The notes: generated by a model from the sequence alone, not told the origin. 64,000 nt of DNA from Rhodopseudomonas_A palustris_F (GCF_000013745.1 NC_007925.1:3100001-3164000); one strand, 5' to 3'; counted from the first letter of the stretch, positions 42,869 to 52,605 are shown. Translations and numbers: made by a program.

Positions 42869-45112
42869 TTGCATGATCATGCCTCACGAACCGCCGGGCT
42901 GCCGGCCACCTCGTCGCTGACGCTGCGAAGTTCCAGCGTCGCGCTGGCGTTGGTGATTGGGCTTGGCGCCTCGCTCGATGCCTTCGCGGCATCGCAGGTT
43001 CCGCTGCCCAAGCCGCGGCCGCTGGCCCGCGGCGTGGTGCCGAAAACGACTCCCGCCACGGCGGCGCCAGCGCCGATCCGCGGCTCGCTATCGGTTGCGG
43101 CCTCGCCGGCGCGGGCGCTGGAACCCGCAACCCGGAAGCACGCCGCGCTGCCGGCCAAACCGGAGCGCAAACCCACGGCACCGGCGGCGATGGCCGCGAC
43201 CTCGTCGACGCCGCAGGCCGACGTCGAAGCGGTCGAGACCGTGATCGAGCTGATCCGCAACCACAAACCCGCCGACGCCACTCAGGTGGCGGCGGGCATT
43301 TCGGATTCGGTGGCACGCAAGCTCGCCGAATGGCTGATCCTGCGCAGCGACGACAACGGCGCCGCGGTCGAGCGCTACCGCGCCTTCCTCGCCGCCAATC
43401 CGAGCTGGCCGTCGCAGACCTTCCTGCGCCGGCGCGCCGAGGCAGCGTTGTGGGACGACCATCGCGACGATGGCGTCGTGCTCAGCTATTTTCAGAACGA
43501 AACGCCGTTGTCGGCGAAGGGCCGGCTGTCGCTGGCGCGCGCTTTGTTGGCGCGCGGCGATCGCCGCGAAGCCGAGCGCCTGGTCCGCGAGTCCTGGCGC
43601 GGCGACCAGATGACCGAAGCGCTGGAGACCATGGCGCTCGAAATGTTCGCGCCGCTGCTGACCCCCGGCGATCACAAGGCGCGGATGGACGTCTTGCTTT
43701 ACGAACGCGACAGCGCCGCCGGATTGCGCGCCGCCAAGCGGCTCGGCACCGCGCAGCTGGCGCTCGCCAAAGCCCGAATCGCACTGGCGCGCAAGGCGCC
43801 GAACAGCAAGGCGCTGCTCGAAGAGGTGCCGAGAGAACTACACGGCGACCCCGGCTATATCCTGGCCAAGATCCAGCTGCTGCGCCGCGAGGACAAGTTC
43901 ACCGAGGCCGCGCATCTGATGCTGAATGCGCCGCGCGATCCGGCCCGACTCTACGACCTCGACGAATGGTGGATCGAGCGACGACTGTTGTCGCGCAAGA
44001 TGCTCGACGTCGGCGAGCACCGCTCCGCCTATCTGATCGCGCGCGACGCCGCGCTGCCGTCGCGCGACATCTACAAGACCGAGCAGGAATTCACCGCCGG
44101 CTGGATCGCGCTGCGGTTCCTCAAGGACCCGGCCACCGCCGCGCAGCACTTCGCCCGGATCGGCGTCGGCAGCGTCAACCCGACGGCGCTGGCGCGGGCC
44201 GGCTATTGGCAGGGCCGCGCCGCCGAGGCCGCCGGCCGCAGCCAGGAGGCGCGCAACGCCTATGCGGCGGCCGCCGAGCAATCCACCAGCTATTACGGCC
44301 AATTGGCGCGCGCCAAATTGGGGCTGCCGCAGATCGAGCTGAACGCCGCGCCGGCCAGTCGAACCCGCGGCGTCGAACGGCTGGAGGTCGTTCGCGCGGT
44401 GGCCCTGCTCTACGCGCTCGACGAGCGCGACATCGCGATTCCAATCTTCGGCGACATCGGCGAGAACGGCGATCCCGACGCGCTGGTCGGCCTCGCCGAA
44501 CTCGCCTCGCGCAACGGCGACGCCCGCGGCATGTTGCTGCTCGGCAAGGCCGCGCTGAACCGCGGCCTGCCGTTCGAGCACTACGCCTACCCGGTCAACG
44601 GCATTCCGCCGTTCAAATCGATCGGCCCCGACGTCGACCGCGCCGTGGTCTATGCGATCGCCCGGCAGGAAAGCGCGTTCAATCCCGCGGTGGTGTCACC
44701 GGCCAACGCCTACGGCCTGATGCAGGTGACGCCGGGCGCCGCCAAATATGTCTGCAAGAGATATGGCGCGAGCTTCGATCTCGCCCGGCTGAAAAACGAC
44801 TCGGCGTACAACGCCACGCTCGGCGCCGCCGAGCTCGGCAGCCTGATCGACGACTATCGCGGCTCCTACATCATGACTTTTGCCGGCTACAATGCCGGGC
44901 GTGGCAGCGTGCGGAAATGGATCGAGCGCTACGGCGATCCGCGCGATCCGCAGGTCGACGCGGTCGACTGGGTCGAGCAGATCCCGTTCGCCGAGACCCG
45001 CAACTACGTGCAGCGGATCATGGAAAACCTCCAGGTCTATCGCGCCCGCTTCGGCGGCGGCACGAAGCTGCAGATCGAAGCCGACCTGCATCGCGGCGCC
45101 AGCGTCGAATAA
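42869..45112 (+). CDS. Soluble lytic murein transglycosylase (Slt70-like)
   Basis: Cleaves peptidoglycan between MurNAc and GlcNAc with 1,6-anhydro product; periplasmic. 747 residues from a TTG at 42869, the only start that keeps the signal peptide (SSSVALALVIGLGASLDAFA); nearby ATGs are in other frames. A long helical superhelix (about 100-560) with TPR-like repeats precedes the SLT domain (about 585-720). Catalytic Glu is in AIARQESAFNP (about 600), with AYGLMQVTPGAA and TFAGYNAGRGSVRKWI. Length and order match Slt70. The Pro/Ala linker after the signal peptide is extended. Free-standing transcription unit. Confidence 0.93.
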   Translation: MHDHASRTAGLPATSSLTLRSSSVALALVIGLGASLDAFAASQVPLPKPRPLARGVVPKTTPATAAPAPIRGSLSVAASPARALEPATRKHAALPAKPERKPTAPAAMAATSSTPQADVEAVETVIELIRNHKPADATQVAAGISDSVARKLAEWLILRSDDNGAAVERYRAFLAANPSWPSQTFLRRRAEAALWDDHRDDGVVLSYFQNETPLSAKGRLSLARALLARGDRREAERLVRESWRGDQMTEALETMALEMFAPLLTPGDHKARMDVLLYERDSAAGLRAAKRLGTAQLALAKARIALARKAPNSKALLEEVPRELHGDPGYILAKIQLLRREDKFTEAAHLMLNAPRDPARLYDLDEWWIERRLLSRKMLDVGEHRSAYLIARDAALPSRDIYKTEQEFTAGWIALRFLKDPATAAQHFARIGVGSVNPTALARAGYWQGRAAEAAGRSQEARNAYAAAAEQSTSYYGQLARAKLGLPQIELNAAPASRTRGVERLEVVRAVALLYALDERDIAIPIFGDIGENGDPDALVGLAELASRNGDARGMLLLGKAALNRGLPFEHYAYPVNGIPPFKSIGPDVDRAVVYAIARQESAFNPAVVSPANAYGLMQVTPGAAKYVCKRYGASFDLARLKNDSAYNATLGAAELGSLIDDYRGSYIMTFAGYNAGRGSVRKWIERYGDPRDPQVDAVDWVEQIPFAETRNYVQRIMENLQVYRARFGGGTKLQIEADLHRGASVE

Positions 45113-45307
45113 CTATCGCGCGCCAATGGCGCCTGCTGCGTCCGGGCCGAGGCCGCAAGCGACGGGCGCCGCAACCCTTGCCGTTCTTTCGATCGACGTC
45201 GTTGCATTGCATCGCCAACCAGCCCGGCCGCGCAGCCGATCGAGCTCGCGCCCGCTCCGCGCACGACACACCACCTCAGCGCAGATACGACAGACAACGC
45301 AAGCAAC

Positions 45308-45338
45308 GAAAATCCCCCGGCGGTGTCCCGCCGGGGGA
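45308..45338 (-). terminator. Rho-independent terminator of the porin gene
   Basis: An 11-bp stem (TCCCCCGGCGG at 45313-45323 with CCGCCGGGGGA at 45328-45338) and 4-base loop, followed by TTTT on the minus strand. It lies 27 bases beyond the porin stop. Confidence 0.9.
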
Positions 45339-45364
45339 AGATCGATCAGCTCGTCCGAAGACGA

Positions 45365-46885
45365 TCAGAAGTTACGCTGAATGCGCAGGTTGCCGGTCCA
45401 GGTGTCCTGGTCCTTCAACTCGTAGCTCCGAGCCGGCTTGGTTCCGACAGCAGGAAGGGCAACGACACCGGAAAAGTTCTGGTCGAGATTGGTGTACAGA
45501 ACTTCGCCGGACAGCGTCAGGTTCCTGACCGGGGTCCAGCGGGTGACGAGACCCACCTGCGCGATGTTGAAGTCGGGGTTGCAGCTATAGCCGGAGCCCG
45601 CGACCGGAGTGTAACCTGTGATATTCAACAGACCGAAGCCAGTGCCACCGCAGATCAGAGCGGTCGCGGTGCCGTTGTAGTTGATCGCGGTGTACGAACC
45701 GAACAGCGAGGACGACCAGTACGGGCTCCAGTTGTGGTTGAACGCGCCACGAAGCGCCCAGCCCGTCGTGGTCTGGATGCCGGTGCCGTTGGCCGACGAG
45801 GTGCCGGCGAACACGCCGTCCGACGACGCCGCGAAGGCTAAGCTCTGATAGGCGCCGGGAGCTCCGGTGCCGCCGAACATTGCGAAGCTGTTGCCCGTCA
45901 CGCCGCCGATCAAATAGCGGCTGGCCCCATCCGCATAGCCGGCGCTCACGTTGATGCTGTCGCCGGGACCGGTCGGAATGTTCTTGATCGACAGGGCGGC
46001 CTGCACGGCGTAGCCCCACTTGTCGCCGGGGTGACCGGTGGTTTCATCACCCGGATTGTAGTAACTGGCGCGAATCTGGTGCGCCGCCGCCGAGAGTTGG
46101 AACAACCCCCAGGCCTGGTCGACACGCAATTGACCGACGATGTCGGGAATCTGAGTGCCGGCGTAGGAGTTTGCCCCGTAGAACGTGGCGGCTCCGGCCA
46201 CACCACCGGCGAATCCGGTCGTACCGGACGCCGCAAAAGAGGTGTTATACAGCGCCGACTGCAAATAGGCGTAGGGATCTTCCAACGAGATCGCGGCCGA
46301 CACGCCATTGCCGAACTGCGCGGTGTAGGAGATCTGGTTGATGCCGGTGACGTCGTCGTAGCCGCCGAGCAGGTAGGACGTGTTGTTGCCGGGATAGCCC
46401 GACCACGGCGCGTCGAACTGCGACACCGCCTTACCGAAGGTGAAGCCGGCGAACTGGACGAAGGCGTAGTACACGCCGAGCGAGCCACCGGCGATCGTAT
46501 CGGTGCCGGTCGTCCACTGGAAGATCGCATCGAAGTAGGTGCGGACCACGCCGTATTCGGTCGCGGTGCGGGTGTCGATGTTGATGTCCTGGCGGGAGCG
46601 GAAGATGAAGTCGTTCTTCAGACGATTCTGCTGACCCGAATTGCCGTTCCAGGCGGGCGCGTCGAAGCCGGCTGAACCGTTGAGCGTGAGGTCGGCGCGC
46701 AGATAGCCGCCGAGCTTGATGCAGGTGTCAGTGCCGGGGATGTAATAGAAACCTGCGCCGTACAGCGAGCAGACCTTCACGTATTCGACCGCTTTGGCCT
46801 TCAACGGAAGATCGGCGGCCTGGGCTCCACTAATCGCGACCAGGGCCGCCGCTGAGCCGAGAATAAGGCTCTTAACCATCTTCAT
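45365..46885 (-). CDS. Outer-membrane porin, alphaproteobacterial Omp2/porin_2 type
   Basis: 506 residues. The ATG at 46885 (MKMVKSLILGSAAALVAISG) has GGAGG 6 bases upstream; longer frames were rejected. Signal cleavage after GAQA. The mature start ADLPLKAKAVEYVKVCSLYG and GFYYIPGTDTCIKLGGYLRAD is the family signature, with the conserved cysteine pair. The C-terminus LRIQRNF ends in Phe as needed for BAM assembly. Trimeric general porin for small solutes; usually highly expressed. Some central strands are unusually Gly/Ala/Thr-rich. A long upstream region may carry regulation. Confidence 0.94.
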   Translation of the reverse strand: MKMVKSLILGSAAALVAISGAQAADLPLKAKAVEYVKVCSLYGAGFYYIPGTDTCIKLGGYLRADLTLNGSAGFDAPAWNGNSGQQNRLKNDFIFRSRQDINIDTRTATEYGVVRTYFDAIFQWTTGTDTIAGGSLGVYYAFVQFAGFTFGKAVSQFDAPWSGYPGNNTSYLLGGYDDVTGINQISYTAQFGNGVSAAISLEDPYAYLQSALYNTSFAASGTTGFAGGVAGAATFYGANSYAGTQIPDIVGQLRVDQAWGLFQLSAAAHQIRASYYNPGDETTGHPGDKWGYAVQAALSIKNIPTGPGDSINVSAGYADGASRYLIGGVTGNSFAMFGGTGAPGAYQSLAFAASSDGVFAGTSSANGTGIQTTTGWALRGAFNHNWSPYWSSSLFGSYTAINYNGTATALICGGTGFGLLNITGYTPVAGSGYSCNPDFNIAQVGLVTRWTPVRNLTLSGEVLYTNLDQNFSGVVALPAVGTKPARSYELKDQDTWTGNLRIQRNF

Positions 46886-47535
46886 GTAAACCTCCAAGTT
46901 GCTTTTTTGGGGAAGGTTCCTGATCCGCTGGTGCGACAAGCACCCGAAGGTTGGTTCCTGATCCCATGACACACCGCCCAGCCGTTCGCGTCTTCGGACA
47001 CACCCGCTCAACGCGAGGGACTAAAGCGAACCACCTAACGGGGCGACCTCGGGATGCCCCCCTCCGTCGCAGCTACGACAATTACTCAACACTGCCCTGC
47101 GCGCAACAATGCAACCGCTGGGAACAGGACAACTCGCATCATTTTTGACTCTGTGTTGCACAAATAACACGCAGATCGCTTCCTAACTAATCACTAAGTG
47201 ACTGTTTCATTTCGGTTATTGGTTGCGTCCAGGCCTCGGACGGACCGCCTGTGCTTCGCAGGTGACGCGCCAGACCGTCGCATCAGCGTCCGATTGCGGC
47301 GAATCGGTCACATCGGCCGGTTGCAGAGGTGTTTTTTTCGGCGCCGTTCTGCGCGTCATGACGACGGAAACTGAGCGGCGGATCGCGGACCAAGCGTTTT
47401 TCGCAATGTCGGCGCCGCGCAGACCGCGAATTTCGGCCGAAAATGCCGTGCGCGGGCGCACCAGTTCGCGAATGAGTCAAAATGCGCAATTGGCCGCTTG
47501 CGGCCCGCCACCGCGTCAGGCATATCGGGCCGCAC
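46886..47535. other. Intergenic region between porin gene and tRNA-Ser
   Basis: About 650 bases with no convincing gene. The right part contains open frames on both strands without ribosome-binding sites or recognisable products. The left part (46886-47220) is comparatively AT-rich and presumably holds the porin promoter and a long leader. Confidence 0.45.
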
Positions 47536-47629
47536 GGAGATGTGGCCGAGTGGCTGAAGGCGGCGGTTTGCTAAACCGTTATAGGGTTGTAAAGCCCTAT
47601 CGAGGGTTCGAATCCCTCCGTCTCCGCCA
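47536..47629 (+). tRNA. tRNA-Ser (anticodon GCT)
   Basis: The acceptor stem GGAGATG pairs with CGTCTCC, and the 3' CCA is encoded. D-arm TGGCCGAGTGGCTGA, anticodon stem-loop CGGTTTGCTAAACCG with GCT at 47570-47572, a long class II variable arm (TATAGGGTTGTAAAGCCCTAT) and T-arm AGGGTTCGAATCCCT. The size of 94 including CCA is normal for serine tRNA reading AGC/AGU. Confidence 0.98.
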
Positions 47630-47754
47630 TTGCTGGATTCGCCGATCGATCCGTCGATCATCGTCGGCGTCCCGCGTGATGCGCCTCCCCCACCTCAGCA
47701 ATCGCCGCACGCAGCACCACGCTGCCGCCTGGCGCAGAGCCACGGCGGCGGATT

Positions 47755-48240
47755 TCAGAACTCCCGACTGCGCAACAGATAGGCCGGGATGGTCAGGCCG
47801 GCGCCGATGGCGCCGACCGTCGAGATCACCCGGACAAAGGCCTGCACCGAGGTGACGATGGTCGGCACGGTGTGGTCGGAGGCGACCCCGGTCACCGACA
47901 TGAAGCCGAGCAAGGCCTGTCCGAAGAACGCGCCCGGCACCATCGGGATGCAGCCGGCCAGCGCGATGGCGTGGCAGGCGACGCCGAGCCAGCGCCGCGA
48001 CTGAATCGCCGCGCAGGAGGTGACCGCCGCGGCGACGAAGCTCGCGGCCTCGAGGCTGATCCCGGTCTGCTGGCCCAAGGTGCGTACCGCGAGCGCCAGC
48101 GCGCCGGCGACCGCGCACCAGACCAGCGCCCGGCCGCCGAAATTGAACAGCACGCCGAAGCCGGCGGCGGCGATCGCCCCGAACAAAGCCTGGTGCCCGA
48201 GATAGGGCAGCATCGCGACGGCGGCGGCGGCATCGATCAC
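47755..48240 (-). CDS. Threonine/serine exporter family, small subunit (ThrE_2/YjjB-like)
   Basis: 161 residues from a GTG at 48240 that overlaps the TGA of the upstream partner (GTGA). Four or five membrane helices; begins MIDAAAAVAMLPYLGHQALF, then GFGVLFNFGGRAL and PMVPGAFFGQALLGFM, typical of the C-terminal half of ThrE. Works with the larger subunit as an inner-membrane amino-acid or organic-acid exporter, as in YjjP/YjjB pairs. A longer frame reaching 48621 overlaps the partner gene and is rejected. Confidence 0.85.
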   Translation of the reverse strand: MIDAAAAVAMLPYLGHQALFGAIAAAGFGVLFNFGGRALVWCAVAGALALAVRTLGQQTGISLEAASFVAAAVTSCAAIQSRRWLGVACHAIALAGCIPMVPGAFFGQALLGFMSVTGVASDHTVPTIVTSVQAFVRVISTVGAIGAGLTIPAYLLRSREF

Positions 48241-49046
48241 GGGTGGATCCTCAGCAGGAATTCGGCGATCCACAGCCCGGTCACCGCGAACACCATGATC
48301 ATGATCACCCACACCGCGCGTGCGCTGCCCATCGTCGGATAGCCGTCCATGATGTCGGTCTGGGCGTTGGTCGACGGCACGCCGGGCACCAGCAGCAGGA
48401 TCGACGCCATCATCGCCAGTTCGATGGTGGCGCTGCCGGCGAGCCGGGCGCCGAGCCCGCCGAGCGTCGCGGCGACGCAGCCGACGATCGCGGCGATGAC
48501 GAAGACATTGAGGCGGCGGCCGATCAGCAGATGGCGCAGCCCCTGGCCGATCCCCGCCGCGGCGAGCATCGGCAGGAACGCCGGCCAGTCGGCGCCGAGC
48601 AGCCGGCCGAACGCCGCACACGCCGCCCCGGTCGCCACTGCGACCAACCAGGGCGGATGCCGCGGTGTCTCGCGCTGCAGCCTTGCCAGTTCGCTCTCGA
48701 TCTCCTCCGGCGTCATGCCGCCGGCCGAGGCCCGGACCGCCAATTGGCGCACCGCGAAGTCCAGCCGGTGGTTAACGCCGTGCGGACCGACCTGGATCAT
48801 CCGGGTGATGGTGTTGCGACCGGTACCCACCGTGATCTCGAACGAGGCATAGCCGGTGCGCGTGCCCAGCACTTCGACGCCCAGCCCCGCCGCGATCATC
48901 CGCGCGCCCTCATCCGTGATCCGCACCGACGCCCCGTTCTGGCTGAGGATGCGGCCGACCTCGAGCGCCACATGGGCGATGCGTTCCAGCATGCGGTGGC
49001 GGACCGGGACGGGATCATGCTCTGGGGTGTTGGGCGGAGACATCAT
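48237..49046 (-). CDS. Threonine/serine exporter family, large subunit (ThrE/YjjP-like, PF06738)
   Basis: 269 residues starting MMSPPNTPEHDPVPVRHRML. A soluble N-terminal domain (about 15-125) with EVGRILSQNGASVRITDE and GYASFEITVG is followed by about five membrane helices. The motif LLLVPGVPSTNAQTDIMDGY is the pore-associated signature of ThrE/YjjP. It is coupled to the small subunit by a 4-base overlap. Substrate (Thr/Ser or a dicarboxylate such as succinate) cannot be told from sequence. Confidence 0.9.
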   Translation of the reverse strand: MMSPPNTPEHDPVPVRHRMLERIAHVALEVGRILSQNGASVRITDEGARMIAAGLGVEVLGTRTGYASFEITVGTGRNTITRMIQVGPHGVNHRLDFAVRQLAVRASAGGMTPEEIESELARLQRETPRHPPWLVAVATGAACAAFGRLLGADWPAFLPMLAAAGIGQGLRHLLIGRRLNVFVIAAIVGCVAATLGGLGARLAGSATIELAMMASILLLVPGVPSTNAQTDIMDGYPTMGSARAVWVIMIMVFAVTGLWIAEFLLRIHP

Positions 49047-49227
49047 CGGCGGCGGCGCGCAGCGTTACTTCACGGCCGCGCAGTGCAGCGCATGACGCTC
49101 GGCGACGGCAGCATCGCCACGCGGCCTATCGGGCAAACGACCTGTGGTTCGCTCATAATGATTCGCGTCCTCAATTTGCGGCAAGCTTACGCGATTTTTC
49201 AACGGTATTCTGGCCCGTATTCGCAGC

Positions 49228-49929
49228 TCAGACCCGCGCGCGGTCGAGCTCCGCGAGCAGCGCCAGATCCAGGTCGCGGCAGTCCGGCAGCACAACGGCC
49301 GCGCCGGACAGGTCGTCGTCGCTGGTGTAGAGGCTGCGCACCGCGATCACCCGCAAGCCCGCGGCGCCGGCGGAGGCCACGCCGTTGCGGGAATCCTCGA
49401 TCGCCACGCAGGCCTCCGCTGGCAGGCCGAGCTTTGCCAGCGCCAGCCGATAGACGTCCGGCGCCGGCTTCTTGCGCGGCACCATGTCGCCGGCGGCGAT
49501 CACCGGAAACAGCTGTTCCCAGCGCGCGCCGAACGCGCTGGCGAGCAGTGCGGCGATGTTCGGCAGGCTGGTGGTGGTGGCGATCGCCAGCGTCAGACCG
49601 GCTTCCGCCGCAGCCTCGACGAAAGCTTTGACGCCGGGGCGCAGCGGGATCGCGCCGGCGCTCACCGCTTCCGTATAGATCGCGGTCTTGGCAGCGTGCA
49701 GCCGCGGCGCCAGCGCCTGCGCCTCGGCTTGCGGCAGCGGCGCCCGTGAGGCGATGAAATGCAGAATCCGTTCCTTGCCGCCGGTGACCTGCAACAATTC
49801 GCGATACAACGCTTCGTCCCAGCGCCACGGCAGCCCGGCCTGTTCGAACGCGGTGTTGAACGCCAGCCGGTGCTGCTCCTCGGTCTCGGCGAGCGTGCCG
49901 TCGACGTCGAAAATGATCGCGGAAATCAT
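49228..49929 (-). CDS. cbbY: HAD-family phosphatase CbbY
   Basis: 233 residues. HAD motifs: D8/D10 in FDVDGTL, Thr in ATTTS (about 119-121), Lys in VPRKKPAPDVY and the acidic IEDSRNG. CbbY enzymes dephosphorylate xylulose-1,5-bisphosphate, a RuBisCO inhibitor; this one lies 92 bases downstream of cbbM on the same strand, fitting that role. Probably the last gene of the cbb operon. Other HAD-IA phosphatases look alike, so the assignment leans on context and on GKERILHFI near the cap. Confidence 0.92.
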   Translation of the reverse strand: MISAIIFDVDGTLAETEEQHRLAFNTAFEQAGLPWRWDEALYRELLQVTGGKERILHFIASRAPLPQAEAQALAPRLHAAKTAIYTEAVSAGAIPLRPGVKAFVEAAAEAGLTLAIATTTSLPNIAALLASAFGARWEQLFPVIAAGDMVPRKKPAPDVYRLALAKLGLPAEACVAIEDSRNGVASAGAAGLRVIAVRSLYTSDDDLSGAAVVLPDCRDLDLALLAELDRARV

Positions 49930-50021
49930 CGGCCGAACCTCACGACGAGAGAGCTACGACACGACGATGGCCGCGCATCGCTGCGCGGCCATCGCCGAAC
50001 CGTCCAAGATCGAACGCGTGA

Positions 50022-51407
50022 TCAGGCGGCGGCGAGCCCGAGCTGGCCGCGCCAGTTCGGATAAAGCGCGTCGGCGTCGTGCGGGAAGCTCTCGAAGGCG
50101 CGGGCGAATTCGCGATGCTCCTTGGCGAAAGCCACCGGATCGGCGCCCTCCTTCCAGCACTGCTCGGCCTGCCGCAGCGACTTCGCACCGGCGGCACCGC
50201 CGTCGATATGGCCGAAGGCGCCGCCGCCCGCGGTCATGATCAGGTTGGAATGGCCGAGGTTCTTGAAGAAGCCCGGCATCCGCAGCGCGTTCATGCCGCC
50301 GGAGATGATCGGCGTGGTCGGGTTCATGCCGAGCCATTCCTGGTGGAAATACGGCCCGTCGGCGCTGTCCTCGGTGATCATATAGGCCATTGCGCGGTCG
50401 GCGGCTTCGCCTTCCATCTTGCCGAAGCCCATGGTGCCGGTGTGGATGCCGGAGGCGCCCTGCAGCCGCGCCATCTTCGACAGTACGAAGGCGGTGTAGC
50501 CGCGTTTGGCCTGCGGCGAGGTCACCGCACCATGGCCGGCGCGGTGGTAGTGCAGATACTGCTTCGGGAATCTGCGCCGCGCGGTGGTGACCGCGGCGGG
50601 GCCGGCGACGTAGCCGTCGACCAGGAACGCGATGTGGTCGGCGTTGTCGGCGAAGGTCTCCAGAATGTATTCGCCGCGCGCGACCATCTCGTGATGATCG
50701 TCGGCGGTGATGTTGAACGAGAACAGTTTTGGCTGCCCGGTCTTGTCCTGAGCCCGCCGCATCGCGTCATTGACCAGGCGCACGGTTTCCTTGAACGGCG
50801 CGAACACCTGGTTGCCCTGCGGCTCGTCGTTCTTGATGAAGTCGCCGCCGAGCCAGAAATCGTAGCAGGCATTGGCGAACGGCTGCGGCCGCAGCCCGAG
50901 CTTCGGCTTGATGATGGTGCCGACGATGAAGCCGCCGTCGACCACCGGGCGGCCGAGCACGCGCCACAGATCCTTGATCGTGGTCGACGGGCCGTCGAAC
51001 AGCTTGAGATAGGCCGGCGGCACGTAGAAGTCGTACATCTTGGCGTATTCGACGTCGCCCATGCCCTGGTTGTTGCCGATCGTCAGCGTCAGGAACGAAG
51101 CGATCATGGCGCGGCCGTCGATGATGTTGCGGTCGAACAGATCGATCGGATAGGCGATCTTCATCAGCTGCTTGGCTTCGTCGATCTCATAGACCAGCGC
51201 ATCGACGCCGCGGGTGAAATCGTCGGTGGTGGAGACCTCGACGTTAGTGCCGGTGGAGGATTCCGCGGCGAAATGCGCCGCGGTCTGCAGGAAGTTTCCG
51301 AACCCGGCCTTCGGCTTCATGATGTAGGCGCACAGCACGTGCCGTCCGCCCGCGATCAGGTCCTTCTCGGTCAGGTTGAGGTTGGCGTAACGGTTCGACT
51401 GATCCAT
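50022..51407 (-). CDS. cbbM: Ribulose-1,5-bisphosphate carboxylase/oxygenase, form II
   Basis: CO2-fixing enzyme of the Calvin cycle, large subunits only (form II). 461 residues from MDQSNRYANLNL; the ATG at 51407 was preferred to the one at 51410 because it matches known form II N-termini and has GGAG 6 bases upstream. Catalytic lysine in GTIIKPKLG (about 167), carbamylated lysine K192 in GGDFIKNDEP with D194/E195, and loop 6 GTMGFGKMEGE. HYHRAGHGAVTSPQ and GGGAFGHIDGG are also intact. No small-subunit gene is nearby. Preceded by an intercistronic hairpin. Confidence 0.98.
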   Translation of the reverse strand: MDQSNRYANLNLTEKDLIAGGRHVLCAYIMKPKAGFGNFLQTAAHFAAESSTGTNVEVSTTDDFTRGVDALVYEIDEAKQLMKIAYPIDLFDRNIIDGRAMIASFLTLTIGNNQGMGDVEYAKMYDFYVPPAYLKLFDGPSTTIKDLWRVLGRPVVDGGFIVGTIIKPKLGLRPQPFANACYDFWLGGDFIKNDEPQGNQVFAPFKETVRLVNDAMRRAQDKTGQPKLFSFNITADDHHEMVARGEYILETFADNADHIAFLVDGYVAGPAAVTTARRRFPKQYLHYHRAGHGAVTSPQAKRGYTAFVLSKMARLQGASGIHTGTMGFGKMEGEAADRAMAYMITEDSADGPYFHQEWLGMNPTTPIISGGMNALRMPGFFKNLGHSNLIMTAGGGAFGHIDGGAAGAKSLRQAEQCWKEGADPVAFAKEHREFARAFESFPHDADALYPNWRGQLGLAAA

Positions 51408-51431
51408 CATCGTCTCCTAAGGTCGGGGGGA

Positions 51432-51453
51432 CCGGCGCGCCGCAGCGCGCCGG
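51432..51453 (-). promoter_or_regulatory. Intercistronic hairpin between cbbA and cbbM
   Basis: A perfect 9-bp GC-rich stem (CCGGCGCGC at 51432-51440, GCGCGCCGG at 51445-51453) with loop CGCA, no T run on either side. It sits in the 75-base spacer upstream of cbbM. It is more likely an mRNA stability or processing element than a terminator (inference). Confidence 0.6.
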
Positions 51454-51482
51454 ACGGAATGACTTGCTGGTGATGCGGGGTG

Positions 51483-52568
51483 TTACTCGGCGGCGCGGGC
51501 GACCGAGCCGATCTGCGGGTCGAGCGCGCCCGACTTGTAGCGCTTGGCCATGTCCGAGATCGGAATCACCTTGATCTTGCCGGCGTTGCCGGCGGTGCCG
51601 AACTGCTCGAAGCGCAGCTTGCAGACGTCGCGCATCGCATCCATCGCAGGCTTCAGGAACTTGCGCGGGTCGAACTCGGCCTTGTTCTGGGTGGCGATCT
51701 TGCGGAACACGCCGGTCATCGCCAACCGGCAGTCGGTATCGATGTTGACCTTGCGAACGCCGTGCTTGATGCCGCGCACGATCTCTTCCACCGGCACGCC
51801 GAAGGTCTGCGGCATCGCGCCGCCATATTCGTTGAAGATGTCCTGCAGATCCTGCGGCACCGACGAGGAGCCGTGCATAACGAGATGGGTGTTGGGCAGC
51901 CGGCGGTGAATTTCCTCGACCACCTTCATGGCCAGCACGTCGCCGTCGGGCTTGCGGGAGAACTTGTAGGCGCCGTGCGAGGTGCCCATCGCGATCGCCA
52001 ACGCGTCGACCTTGGTGGCGCGGACGAAATCGACCGCCTGATCGGGGTCGGTCAACAGCTGGTCGCGGCTGACCTTGCCCTCGACGCCGTGTCCGTCTTC
52101 CTGCTCGCCGCCGCCGTGCTCCAGCGAGCCGAGCACGCCGAGTTCGCCTTCCACCGAGGCGCCGACCCAATGCGCGAAATCGGTGACGCGGCGGGTGATG
52201 GCGACGTTGTAGTCATAGTCCGCGGCGGTCTTGGCGTCCGCCTTCAACGAGCCGTCCATCATCACCGAGGTGAAGCCGTAGCGGATCGCGGTGGCGCAGG
52301 TGGCTTCGTCGTTGCCGTGGTCCTGATGCATGCACAGCGGGATGTCGGGATACATTTCCGCCAGCCCGTCGATCAGCTTCGCCAGCACGATGTCGTTGGC
52401 GTAGGCCCGCGCACCGCGCGAGGCCTGGATGATCACCGGAGCGTCGACCGCAGCGGCCGCCTCCATGATCGCCAGCCCCTGCTCCATGTTGTTGATGTTG
52501 AAAGCCGGCACGCCGTAGCCATGCTCGGCCGCGTGATCCAGTAACTGCCTTAAAGTGATACGCGCCAT
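51483..52568 (-). CDS. cbbA: Fructose-1,6-/sedoheptulose-1,7-bisphosphate aldolase, class II
   Basis: Zn-dependent aldolase of the Calvin cycle condensing triose phosphates with each other or with erythrose-4-phosphate. 361 residues from MARITLRQLLDHAAEHGYGV, ATG preceded by GGAGG. Metal and active-site motifs: CMHQDHGN, LVMHGSSSVP and GVRKVNIDTDCR. Subfamily IIB features such as GELGVLGSLEHGGGE are present. Lies between cbbT and cbbM in the operon. Confidence 0.96.
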   Translation of the reverse strand: MARITLRQLLDHAAEHGYGVPAFNINNMEQGLAIMEAAAAVDAPVIIQASRGARAYANDIVLAKLIDGLAEMYPDIPLCMHQDHGNDEATCATAIRYGFTSVMMDGSLKADAKTAADYDYNVAITRRVTDFAHWVGASVEGELGVLGSLEHGGGEQEDGHGVEGKVSRDQLLTDPDQAVDFVRATKVDALAIAMGTSHGAYKFSRKPDGDVLAMKVVEEIHRRLPNTHLVMHGSSSVPQDLQDIFNEYGGAMPQTFGVPVEEIVRGIKHGVRKVNIDTDCRLAMTGVFRKIATQNKAEFDPRKFLKPAMDAMRDVCKLRFEQFGTAGNAGKIKVIPISDMAKRYKSGALDPQIGSVARAAE

Positions 52569-52605
52569 AATGCCTCCTGGCTGTCCTGTGGACGCTGGTT
52601 CGATT

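Noticed and set aside
43330..45528. 732-codon plus-strand open frame
   Set aside because: Out-of-frame shadow of the Slt transglycosylase; Arg-rich with no domain.
47356..47661. Minus-strand 101-codon frame reading GGIRTLDRALQPYNG
   Set aside because: It is the antisense of the tRNA-Ser gene, a well-known spurious protein call.
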